A DNA stretch of 38,409 nucleotides from Oscillospiraceae bacterium. Its GTDB lineage: Bacteria > Bacillota > Clostridia > Oscillospirales > Oscillospiraceae. Numbering within the stretch: position 1 is the first letter of the stretch; the number at the start of each line of letters is the position of its first letter. The stretch is taken from the NCBI GenBank assembly GCA_017398685.1, contig JAFQFH010000028.1:1-38409 (forward strand), given 5' to 3'. The notes beneath the pieces are model-generated. The model ran no database searches. It was not told the origin of the DNA and was given only the letters and a program-made list of their open reading frames with translations. The position numbers and the translations under genes are program-made. Below are positions 1 to 7,478 of the stretch, in pieces.

Positions 1-900
1 ACGCCGCTGCTGTTTTTTTTGATACCCGCCTTTACCTTTCTGATAGTATATCTCTACTATCCCTTTATTCAGAATATCATCAACACCTTTATGCACATCG
101 GCGGTCTGGGGCGTACCGCTGAGGGGCTGAATACCCCATGGTATGCAAACTACAAAGAGCTTTTTACAGACCCGGATCTGCGCACTGCTCTTAAGAACAC
201 GCTTATTCTGACCGTGTTCACCGTAGTATTTCAGGTGGGCATTGCACTTATTCTGGCACTGCTTGTGGACTCTATAAGGGTCGGCTCCCAGGTGTTCAGA
301 ACGGTCTACTTTTTCCCCATTGTTATTTCCGCCACCGCCCTGGGCCTTATGTTCAACCTGATGTTCCTCTACAAGGGAGGTATGATAAATCAGCTTCTTC
401 TGAACATGGACCTGCTTGAATACGAGGTCAAGGCCAACGGCAGGATGATAGTTGACTGGATTGACTGGAAGGACAAGAATCATTTCCTTATGACCATGTT
501 TATGCCTGTTATATGGCAGTATGTGGGATTTTACTTTGTTATCATCATCACGGGACTTAACAATATTCCCGAGGATATTTACGAGGCCGCGGCCCTTGAC
601 GGCGCTTTCGGTCTGAAAAAGATTTGGTATATTACGCTGCCTATGCTGCGGAATGTGCTGTGCACCTGCCTTGTGCTGGCTATCACCGGCGCACTGAAGG
701 TTTTTGATCTGCCATGGGTCATGTTTGGTGCAGGCATGCCGCAGAATATGGGCTGGCTTACCGGCACATATATGTACGACCAGACCTTCAACAAGATGAA
801 TGTGGACTATGGCTCCACTATTGCAGTGCTGATAGTGGTACTGGGCGTGGTGCTGTCCAATGTGGCAAACCGGGTTTTCAAGCCCACGGAAGACTATTAA
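1..900 (+). CDS. Carbohydrate ABC transporter permease, MalF/UgpA type (5' end outside window)
   Basis: Membrane subunit of a binding-protein-dependent sugar importer (BPD_transp_1 family). The reading frame is open from base 1, so the true start lies upstream; what is seen is nearly a full-length subunit. It opens with a hydrophobic segment, then a loop and about five more membrane segments. The EAA loop that docks on the ATPase is visible late in the protein (EAAALDGAFG, followed by a conserved ITLP). The next permease starts 13 bases after the stop, so the two are co-transcribed and should form a heterodimer. The ATPase is not in the window; such importers often share a distant MsmX-type ATPase (family knowledge). 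The substrate cannot be told from this subunit. Confidence 0.93.
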   Translation, partial: TPLLFFLIPAFTFLIVYLYYPFIQNIINTFMHIGGLGRTAEGLNTPWYANYKELFTDPDLRTALKNTLILTVFTVVFQVGIALILALLVDSIRVGSQVFRTVYFFPIVISATALGLMFNLMFLYKGGMINQLLLNMDLLEYEVKANGRMIVDWIDWKDKNHFLMTMFMPVIWQYVGFYFVIIITGLNNIPEDIYEAAALDGAFGLKKIWYITLPMLRNVLCTCLVLAITGALKVFDLPWVMFGAGMPQNMGWLTGTYMYDQTFNKMNVDYGSTIAVLIVVLGVVLSNVANRVFKPTEDY

Positions 901-913
901 GGAGGGCAATGAC

Positions 914-1771
914 ATGAACAAAAAAGGTCTTAGCCCCGCAAAAATAGTGACCTACGTGGTTTTGTGCCTGTGGGCGCTGACTACCGTATACCCTTTCATC
1001 TGGGTCATTCTCAACTCTTTCCGCAAAAAGGGTCTTATCCTCAGCGACTCTTTCTCCCTGCCTCTGGGTGAAGCTTTCACATGGGATAACTATCTGACGG
1101 CAATGGAGCGCTCAGATTTTGGCAACGCATACTTAAACTCCATCCTTATCTCCGGAAGCGTGACCATCTTTGTAGTCATCTTCGCCGGGCTTGCAGCCTA
1201 CGGCATGTGCCGTTACCGTTTCAAGGGTAGAGGGATTTTGTACAGCATGATAATGGCCGGCATGATGTTCCCTGTATTCTCCACCATTATCCCTGTTTTC
1301 CGTATGCAGGTCATGATGGGCATTGCCGGTACAGGCAACCGCTGGCTGAGCCTGATCGCGGTCATTTTGCCCCAGATTGCGGGTAACCTTTGTTTTGCCA
1401 CAATCATCCTTATGGGCTTTATCCAGTCTGTACCCATTGAGCTTGAGGAAAGCGCCTATCTGGACGGCTGCAATGTTTTTCAGATTTTCTTCCGCATTAT
1501 TGTTCCTGCTGCAAAGTCCTCCTTTGCCACTGTTGCTATCTTCGCCTTTCTCTGGAGCTACAACGACCTTTTCACTCAGTCCTTCTTCCTGCGCTACCCA
1601 CAGGAGCGCGCCATAACAGGACTTTTGAACGAGATAAGCTCTCAGGCTGGCGTCAACTACGGCCTTATGGCAGCATCCGTGGTCATCGTGGTGGTGCCTG
1701 TGCTTATCGTGTATGTCTGCCTGCAAAAGCACATAATAAAGGGTCTTACCGCAGGCGCGGTGAAGGGTTGA
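914..1771 (+). CDS. Carbohydrate ABC transporter permease, MalG/UgpE type
   Basis: Second membrane subunit of the same importer (COG0395-type), 285 residues. The ATG at 914 is chosen because GGAGGG lies eight bases upstream at 901-906; an in-frame extension further upstream would overlap the previous gene and has no ribosome binding site. The N-terminal membrane segment contains TTVYPFIWV, typical of this family. The EAA loop is ELEESAYLDGCN, followed by IIVPAAKS. About six membrane segments are expected. It lies directly after the first permease and 56 bases before a YesN-type regulator gene, the usual order in Clostridia for sugar importers controlled by a dedicated two-component system. 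Confidence 0.93.
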   Translation: MNKKGLSPAKIVTYVVLCLWALTTVYPFIWVILNSFRKKGLILSDSFSLPLGEAFTWDNYLTAMERSDFGNAYLNSILISGSVTIFVVIFAGLAAYGMCRYRFKGRGILYSMIMAGMMFPVFSTIIPVFRMQVMMGIAGTGNRWLSLIAVILPQIAGNLCFATIILMGFIQSVPIELEESAYLDGCNVFQIFFRIIVPAAKSSFATVAIFAFLWSYNDLFTQSFFLRYPQERAITGLLNEISSQAGVNYGLMAASVVIVVVPVLIVYVCLQKHIIKGLTAGAVKG

Positions 1772-1827
1772 TTTCAAAAAAAATCTGAGCTTATGATGAC
1801 TATATCGGTTGAAAGGGGGCGAGGGCC

Positions 1828-2568
1828 ATGTACCGTGTTCTGCTGATAGATGATGAAAACATCATAGTTGAGGGCCTGCGCCGTGTTGTAAAGTGGGAGG
1901 ACTATAACTGTCAGGTGGTGGGCACCGCTCAGGATGCCGCTTCCGGGAGAGAGCTTATCCAATCCCTCAAGCCCCACATTCTCTTTACCGACATACGTAT
2001 GCCGGGAGAGGACGGGTTGAGCATGCTGGCAGGGCTTCGAAGCGAGTTTCCGGATTTGCAGGTTTCGGTGCTGACAGGCTACCGGGATTTTGCCTATGCC
2101 CAGGAAGCCATACGTCTGGGTGTGGCCAGATTTCTTCTCAAGCCCTCAAAAATGGATGAAATAAACGAGGCGCTCAGAACCATGGTGGAGCGGCTTGACA
2201 AGCTGCCCCGGGTGGATGAGACTGATGATCAGGACAACAATGCCGGCAGTTTCATCGTAAATCAGGCCCGTGCCTTCATGGAGGAGCATTACAGCGAAAA
2301 GCTCACCTTGCAGATGGTGGCGGACTACTGCTATGTCTCCCAGTGGCACATGTCAAAGCTCCTCAACCGCTTCGCCGGGAAGAGCTTTTATGACATTCTC
2401 AATGCTATCCGCATCCAGAATGCCAAAAGACTTCTTGCTGACCCTAAGCTGAAAATTGGCGAGATAAGCGAGCTTGTCGGCTACGCCGATACAGCGCACT
2501 TTGCCAGAACCTTTAAAAAGCTGGAGGGCATGAGCGCCAACGAATACAGAAACACGTTGCAGCTATAG
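1828..2568 (+). CDS. Response regulator, YesN/AraC type
   Basis: Two-component response regulator of 246 residues. The N-terminal receiver domain has the acidic pair DDE at residues 8-10, the phospho-acceptor Asp55 in FTDIRMPG and Lys105 in LLKP. The C-terminal third (about residues 145-246) is an AraC-type double helix-turn-helix, ending with YADTAHFARTFKK and MSANEYR. The start is an ATG with AAAGGGGG about ten bases upstream. Proteins of this build usually activate the adjacent sugar importer after phosphorylation by a membrane histidine kinase (family knowledge). No kinase is present downstream, so the partner is probably upstream of the window. No clear terminator was found in the 146 bases that follow. 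Confidence 0.93.
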   Translation: MYRVLLIDDENIIVEGLRRVVKWEDYNCQVVGTAQDAASGRELIQSLKPHILFTDIRMPGEDGLSMLAGLRSEFPDLQVSVLTGYRDFAYAQEAIRLGVARFLLKPSKMDEINEALRTMVERLDKLPRVDETDDQDNNAGSFIVNQARAFMEEHYSEKLTLQMVADYCYVSQWHMSKLLNRFAGKSFYDILNAIRIQNAKRLLADPKLKIGEISELVGYADTAHFARTFKKLEGMSANEYRNTLQL

Positions 2569-2714
2569 AGCAACCAAGAATGCGCTTTGCACAGTCTCTT
2601 TTGTATTCACTTGGCATCCCCTTCTTGTGATTTATCTCAGATAAAGTTCAACAAAATTTTTGATATTTCGTGTGATATATTGCTCAATCACAAAATCCTC
2701 TTGATGCCTTTAAG

Positions 2715-3674
2715 TTACTCAAATATCTCCATCATATAGCCATAGCCTTCCTGCTGCATTTGATCATAAGGAACAAAGCGCAGGGAGGCGCTGTTTATAC
2801 AGTAGCGAATACCGTTGGGAGACTCTGGGTCGTCCGTGAACGCATGGCCCAAGTGGGTGTCCCCTGCCCGGCTGCGCACTTCTATGCGGCGCATGCCGTG
2901 ACTCAGATCCTGAAGATGTGTCAATGATGGCTCTTCAATTGGTCTGGAAAATGCAGGCCAGCCGCATTCACTGGAAAATTTGTCCTTGGAAGAAAACAGC
3001 GGCTCGCCGGTGACTACGTCAACATATATGCCTTTTTCAAACTGATTCCAATACTCATTTTTGAAGGGGTACTCTGTTCCCTGCTCCTGCGTCACATGGT
3101 ACTGTTCCGTACTCAGTTTTTTGCGGATCACATCATCCGCAGGCTTACGGTAATTTACCGGGTCTATGCGGCGTTTGGAAAACATTTCGATCTCATGGCG
3201 TGGTATATGGCAGTAGCCGAAGTTATTCTTCTCAAGATAATTCTGGTGGTGTTCCTCTGCCGGGTAATAGTTTTTCAATGGGCCGATCTCCACATGAAAA
3301 GCAGGGCTTCTCCCCCGCTCTATGTCGGCTATACGCTCTACCGTCTTGCGTGTCTCCTCGTCAGTGTAGTACACCCCCGTCTGATACTGCGTGCCGATAT
3401 CGTTCCCCTGACGGTTTTTCACCGTAGGATCAATTACATAGAAATATGCCAGCAACAAAGCGTCAAGGCTTACCCGCTCCGGGTCATACAGCACCTTAAC
3501 CGTCTCACGAAAGCCGGTTTTACCGCTACACACCGCCTGATAGTTGGCCTCGCTCTCGCCGCTGCCGTTGGCATAGCCGCTTTCTGCGTCTATCACGCCG
3601 GGGATTGACTGCATCAGGTGCTCCAAGCCCCAAAAACAGCCACCTGCAAGGTATATAACATCAGATTTACTCAT
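2715..3674 (-). CDS. msrAB: Peptide methionine sulfoxide reductase MsrA-MsrB fusion
   Basis: Bifunctional repair enzyme of 319 residues that reduces both S- and R-epimers of methionine sulfoxide in oxidised proteins. The MsrA domain comes first, with catalytic Cys13 in GGCFWG. The MsrB domain follows from about residue 180: CGWPAF, GDTHLGHAF and catalytic Cys292 in RYCINSASLRF. The paired CXXC zinc motifs of many MsrB proteins are absent, as in other fused MsrAB enzymes. The ATG at 3674 is preferred over an in-frame TTG at 3680 because a GGGGGAG ribosome binding site lies seven bases before it. A TATAAT box lies at 3708-3713 on this strand, without a convincing -35 partner. No signal peptide is seen, so the enzyme should be cytoplasmic. 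Confidence 0.96.
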   Translation of the reverse strand: MSKSDVIYLAGGCFWGLEHLMQSIPGVIDAESGYANGSGESEANYQAVCSGKTGFRETVKVLYDPERVSLDALLLAYFYVIDPTVKNRQGNDIGTQYQTGVYYTDEETRKTVERIADIERGRSPAFHVEIGPLKNYYPAEEHHQNYLEKNNFGYCHIPRHEIEMFSKRRIDPVNYRKPADDVIRKKLSTEQYHVTQEQGTEYPFKNEYWNQFEKGIYVDVVTGEPLFSSKDKFSSECGWPAFSRPIEEPSLTHLQDLSHGMRRIEVRSRAGDTHLGHAFTDDPESPNGIRYCINSASLRFVPYDQMQQEGYGYMMEIFE

Positions 3675-3902
3675 AGGCAAACTCCCCCATTTATATTTTA
3701 TGTTTACATTATAGGAGGATGCTAGTATATTAGTCTGTGACTTAATTACAATGGATTAAGGTTACAGGATAGTTATGCCTCCGCAGAAATGAAACCATAC
3801 CTGAAGACCTTCCGCCTTTCAAATTCCTCTGTTGCCACCGCTACTGCCCCCACTGGCGAAGTCTTCTCCGGATAACAGTATTTTAATTACGAGGTTACAA
3901 AA

Positions 3903-4874
3903 ATGTTTGATGTTGTTGCCCTTGGAGAGTTGTTGATTGATTTCACCTGCAACTCCGTAGATAGCAGCGGATACCCAACGATGACGGCTCATCCCGGAGG
4001 TGCTCCGGCCAATTTCCTGGCAGCGCTCTCCAGATTCGGCGCAAAAACCCGTATGATCGGCAAAGTCGGAAATGATGCATTCGGAAAGCTTCTTATAAAC
4101 ACATTGAAAAAGAAAGGCATTGACACTGACGGTATGCTTGTTTCTGACGATGTATTCACCACGCTTGCCTTTGTCACTATCGACGAGAGCGGGGACAGAG
4201 AGTTCTCCTTTGCCAGAAAGCCCGGAGCCGATACCTGCATCTGCTTTGACGAGATAGACTTATCCATAATAGATTCAGCTAAAGTTTTCCATTTCGGCAC
4301 CCTTTCTCTCACTCACGAGCCTGCAAAAAAGGCAACTATTTGCTCTGTTCAATATGCAAAGTCCAAGGGTAAAATCATTACATTCGATCCGAACCTGCGC
4401 CGCCCCTTGTGGAACAAGCTTGACGATGCCAAAGAGAGTATCATCTGGGGTCTTTCAATGGCTGACATTGTCAAAATAAGCGACGAAGAGCTTGAATTCC
4501 TTTTTGGCCTGGATGCAGAAGCCGGTGCAAAGCATATTGTGGAAAAATACGGTTGCAAACTGGTTTTCGTTACATGCGGGGCTGACGGTTGCTATTACAG
4601 GAATAAAATTGCCAACGGTTTTTCTCCCAGTCTGTCGGATGTAAAGGTAATTGACACAACCGGCGCAGGAGATATCTTTGGTGGTAGTGCCCTGTGGAAG
4701 ATTTTGCAGCTCAAAAAAGATATTGATTCCCTGACAAAATACGATCTTGAAGAAATTTCTTCTTTTGCCTGCACCTCTGCCAGTCTTTCTACTACACGTT
4801 CTGGCGGCATTTCCAGTGTTCCGGAATTATCTGAAGTAGAAAAATTTCTTTCTTTAAGCATTTCAACAATATGA
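3903..4874 (+). CDS. PfkB-family carbohydrate kinase (fructokinase-like)
   Basis: Sugar kinase of the ribokinase/PfkB fold, 323 residues, phosphorylating a sugar with ATP. Family signatures are present: GELLIDFT at the N-terminus, GGAPANFLAALSRFGA (residues 32-47) for substrate binding, and DTTGAGDIFGG with the catalytic Asp257. The order of motifs and length fit ScrK-like fructokinases, but the substrate is not certain from sequence alone. The start is an ATG with GAGG about eight bases upstream. It stands alone, with no sugar transporter or hydrolase next to it, and looks more AT-rich than the surrounding operons. The 228 bases upstream (3675-3902) hold no recognisable gene. Confidence 0.92.
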   Translation: MFDVVALGELLIDFTCNSVDSSGYPTMTAHPGGAPANFLAALSRFGAKTRMIGKVGNDAFGKLLINTLKKKGIDTDGMLVSDDVFTTLAFVTIDESGDREFSFARKPGADTCICFDEIDLSIIDSAKVFHFGTLSLTHEPAKKATICSVQYAKSKGKIITFDPNLRRPLWNKLDDAKESIIWGLSMADIVKISDEELEFLFGLDAEAGAKHIVEKYGCKLVFVTCGADGCYYRNKIANGFSPSLSDVKVIDTTGAGDIFGGSALWKILQLKKDIDSLTKYDLEEISSFACTSASLSTTRSGGISSVPELSEVEKFLSLSISTI

Positions 4875-4889
4875 TATAACTGCCCGGAG

Positions 4890-4929
4890 CCCCCCTGACG
4901 TAAGGAAATGACTGTACAAATCAGGGGGG
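4890..4929. repeat. Inverted repeat after the sugar kinase gene
   Basis: A perfect nine-base inverted repeat (CCCCCCTGA and TCAGGGGGG) separated by 22 bases, starting 15 bases after the kinase stop codon. It could terminate kinase transcription, but there is no T-run after it on either strand, so it is not a standard intrinsic terminator. Confidence 0.4.
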
Positions 4930-4939
4930 ATCTCTATAT

Positions 4940-5197
4940 TCAATCCCTGAATGCGATAATTGAACGATGATAAAAAGAGGAAAATTTATCGCTATATTTC
5001 CATTTTTTATACTTCCGGTATTTCCCATCTTTTAAGGATGGTCTTTCTGCGGTTTTCGGGATAAAAAATTCGCGTTTTATTTTGGGCTCGGCAATAAAAG
5101 CTACCAAATATCCATAGCGCCCACCATTTTTTGCAGCCTGCTCCGCCATTAATTTTTCTTCATACCGTATCGGTAATGTAAAGCTTTTCAAATACAT
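4940..5197 (-). CDS. Small hypothetical protein, possibly a gene remnant
   Basis: An ORF of 85 residues whose ATG at 5197 has a strong purine-rich ribosome binding site (AAAGGGGAGGGGG) just upstream. This is why the ORF is kept and why the longer upstream extension is not used. The product is very basic and aromatic towards the C-terminus, has no membrane segment and no family I can name. The opening YLKSFTLP recalls the start of some predicted Firmicute AAA-type ATPases, and the sequence then departs from that pattern. A remnant whose coding sequence was lost after about residue 30 is therefore possible (weak inference). The region is AT-rich compared with the flanking lysS gene. Confidence 0.4.
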   Translation of the reverse strand: MYLKSFTLPIRYEEKLMAEQAAKNGGRYGYLVAFIAEPKIKREFFIPKTAERPSLKDGKYRKYKKWKYSDKFSSFYHRSIIAFRD

Positions 5198-5258
5198 AAA
5201 TAAAACCCCCTCCCCTTTATAAAACGATACTACAATGCCTGCACCATAAAAAGGACTA

Positions 5259-5298
5259 AAACATAAAACAACCCAAGATACCAGAAGGCATCTTGGGT
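5259..5298 (-). terminator. Intrinsic terminator of greA-lysS
   Basis: Nine-base perfect stem (ACCCAAGAT and ATCTTGGGT, 5271-5298) with a ten-base loop. On the minus strand it is followed by a T-rich run (5260-5270). It starts 18 bases after the lysS stop codon. Confidence 0.85.
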
Positions 5299-5315
5299 CA
5301 TACAAATTATTGATT

Positions 5316-6818
5316 TCAGGGCTTCATGGTGGGGAACAAAATAACGTCCCTTATGGAGGCGCAGCCGGTCAGGAGCATGACGCAGCGGTCAATGCCCATA
5401 CCCATACCGCCGGTGGGAGGCATACCAAACTCAAGGGCCAGCAGGAAGTCCTCATCCAGCATTTCAGTCTCATCGTCGCCGCGCTCGCGCTGCTCAACCT
5501 GCTTTTCAAAGCGATAACGCTGGTCAATGGGATCATTGAGCTCAGAGTAGGCATTTGCAAGCTCGCTGTGGCAGACAAAAAGCTCAAAGCGCTCGGTGAG
5601 CCTGGGGTCTGCGGGAGAGCGCTTGGTGAGAGGGGAAACCTCAACAGGGTACATGGTGATGAATGTGGGCTGGATAAGCTTTTCTTCAACACGCTGGTCA
5701 AAGCAGGCATACAGGGCGTTGCCCCATGTCTTTTCAGCAGCATCGGCCAGTTCAACGCCGATAGCCTTGGCAGCGGCAACGGCCTCTGCATCATCGGATA
5801 TAGCGGCAAAGTCTATACCAACATACTCACGTACAGCGTCAACCATGCTCAGTCTGCGCCAGCCGGGGCTGAGATCTATCTGCTCACCCTGCCACTCCAC
5901 CTGGTAAGTACCGAGTATCTCCTTGGCGGCGCCGGAGATGATGCCCTCGGCAATGTCCATCATGTCATGGAAATCAGCATAGGCCTCGTAAAGCTCAACG
6001 GTAGTGAACTCGGGATTGTGCTTGGTATCCATGCCTTCGTTGCGGAAGATACGGCCTATCTCGTAAACACGCTCAATACCTCCAACGATAAGGCGCTTGA
6101 GAGGAAGCTCGGTAGCGATACGAAGATACATGTCTATATCAAGGGTATTGTGATGGGTAATGAAAGGACGGGCTGCGGCACCGCCGGCAATGGTGTTGAG
6201 AACGGGAGTTTCCACTTCCATGTAGCCGCGGCCATCCAGATAACGGCGCATGAAGCTTATGAAGCGGGAACGAATTTCAAAATTGCGGCGGCTATCATCA
6301 TTGACCATCAAATCCACATAGCGCTGGCGGTACTTAAGCTCGGTATTGGTCATGCCGTGGAACTTCTCGGGCAGGGGGCGCAGGGACTTGGAGAGCAAAG
6401 TGACCTTCTCAACGTGGACGGATATCTCCTCAGTCTTGGTCTTGAAAACAAAGCCAGAGACGCCGATAATATCGCCTATGTCGTATTTGCGGAAGTCAGC
6501 AAATTCCTGCTCGGAGACAGAGTCCTTCTTAATGTAGAGCTGAATAAGACCCCTATCGTCCTTGATATGGCAGAAAATGGCCTTGCCCATGCCGCGCTTG
6601 GACATGATACGGCCTGCAACGGCCACAGTTTTGCCGTCAAAGGCTTCATAATCGCCCTTTATTTCGGCAGACCATGCACTTCTTTCAAACTTGGTCTGAT
6701 GGAAAGGGTCTCTGCCTTCACTCTGGAGCGCCGCAAGCTTATCACGGCGTATCTGAAGAAGCTCGGACAGCTCCTGCTGGGGCTGGGGAGCCTGCTGATT
6801 GTTATTAACTTCGCTCAT
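5316..6818 (-). CDS. lysS: Lysyl-tRNA synthetase, class II
   Basis: Charges tRNA-Lys with lysine in the cytoplasm; 500 residues, the normal length. An N-terminal OB-fold anticodon-binding domain spans roughly residues 60-170 (for example VAVAGRIMSKRGMGK). The class II catalytic domain follows: motif 1 around YLDGRGYMEVETPVL, motif 2 around IGRIFRNEGMD with HNPEFT, and motif 3 near the C-terminus with GMGMGIDR. The ATG at 6818 has an AGGTGG site seven bases upstream. It lies 74 bases downstream of greA in the same direction, a gene pair common in Firmicutes, and is followed by a clear terminator. A 507-codon open frame on the opposite strand is a compositional shadow. Confidence 0.98.
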   Translation of the reverse strand: MSEVNNNQQAPQPQQELSELLQIRRDKLAALQSEGRDPFHQTKFERSAWSAEIKGDYEAFDGKTVAVAGRIMSKRGMGKAIFCHIKDDRGLIQLYIKKDSVSEQEFADFRKYDIGDIIGVSGFVFKTKTEEISVHVEKVTLLSKSLRPLPEKFHGMTNTELKYRQRYVDLMVNDDSRRNFEIRSRFISFMRRYLDGRGYMEVETPVLNTIAGGAAARPFITHHNTLDIDMYLRIATELPLKRLIVGGIERVYEIGRIFRNEGMDTKHNPEFTTVELYEAYADFHDMMDIAEGIISGAAKEILGTYQVEWQGEQIDLSPGWRRLSMVDAVREYVGIDFAAISDDAEAVAAAKAIGVELADAAEKTWGNALYACFDQRVEEKLIQPTFITMYPVEVSPLTKRSPADPRLTERFELFVCHSELANAYSELNDPIDQRYRFEKQVEQRERGDDETEMLDEDFLLALEFGMPPTGGMGMGIDRCVMLLTGCASIRDVILFPTMKP

Positions 6819-6861
6819 GATGCAACCACCTAATAGTTATTTTTTTCTGAAACTCAGCAAG

Positions 6862-6880
6862 GGCGCGGCATTGCCGCGCC
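6862..6880. other. GC-rich hairpin between greA and lysS
   Basis: Eight-base perfect stem (GGCGCGGC and GCCGCGCC) with a three-base loop, 12 bases after the greA stop codon. No T-run follows on the minus strand, so it may stabilise or process the greA-lysS transcript rather than end it. Confidence 0.45.
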
Positions 6881-6892
6881 TTAGCATTTTAA

Positions 6893-7381
6893 TCAATTGT
6901 TCTCCACAGAGACTATCTTCAGGCGAATAATGCCGCCGGGAGCCTCGATGCTGACCTCTTCGCCGGCTTTGTGACCGCGAAGGCCCTTGCCTACGGGAGA
7001 ATCGTCAGAAATGCGGCCTTCTCTGGGATTAGCTTCCTGAGAACCGACTATCTCATAACGCTCCTCAAAATCGTCCTCCAGATCCAAAACTGTAACAACG
7101 CTGCCAAGGGTAACGGTGTCCTTGGGGGCGTTCTGATCCATATTGTCAACGATTTCGGCATTCTCAATGAGCTTTTTGATCTCGGCGATCTTGGAGTAGA
7201 GCTTGCCCTGCTCGGTCTTGGCTTCATCGTATTCGCTGTTTTCGCTCAGGTCACCAAAGCTTCTGGCTTCTTTGATCAGCTCGGAAACTTCTTTCTCTCT
7301 GACTGTTTCCAGATAGTACAGTTCTTCCTTGAGAGCGTCAAGGCGCTCCTGACTCATTTTAAATCTGTTAGAATTAGTCAT
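6893..7381 (-). CDS. greA: Transcription elongation factor GreA
   Basis: Rescues backtracked RNA polymerase by stimulating transcript cleavage; 162 residues, normal for the family. The N-terminal half is the coiled-coil finger, with an acidic tip in ARSFGDLSENSEYDEAK. The C-terminal FKBP-like domain contains VTLGSVV and SPVGKGLRGHKAGEEV, both GreA signatures. The ATG at 7381 is used rather than a TTG three bases earlier, because AAAAGGGGA lies eight bases before the ATG. The gene is transcribed from a perfect-consensus promoter at 7450-7478 and is followed by lysS. Confidence 0.97.
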   Translation of the reverse strand: MTNSNRFKMSQERLDALKEELYYLETVREKEVSELIKEARSFGDLSENSEYDEAKTEQGKLYSKIAEIKKLIENAEIVDNMDQNAPKDTVTLGSVVTVLDLEDDFEERYEIVGSQEANPREGRISDDSPVGKGLRGHKAGEEVSIEAPGGIIRLKIVSVENN

Positions 7382-7449
7382 CAATAAGTCCCCTTTTTGT
7401 TATTATAAGCAATTTTCTGTGCTTTGAAATGCTTTGTACACGAATGTAT

Positions 7450-7478
7450 ATTATATAAACAAAGTCCGCTTGTGTCAA
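7450..7478 (-). promoter_or_regulatory. Sigma-A type promoter for greA-lysS
   Basis: On the minus strand, TTGACA (7473-7478), a 17-base spacer and TATAAT (7450-7455): a perfect consensus. The -35 box overlaps the stop codon of the upstream S41 protease gene (7475-7477). The ribosome binding site of greA lies about 60 bases downstream. Confidence 0.85.

Noticed and set aside
5197..5305. N-terminal extension of the small ORF to base 5305
   Set aside because: It would run through the lysS terminator; the strong purine-rich site points to the ATG at 5197.
5310..6833. 507-codon open frame on the plus strand opposite lysS
   Set aside because: lysS is unmistakable on the other strand; the long frame comes from its codon bias, has no family features and overlaps it completely.
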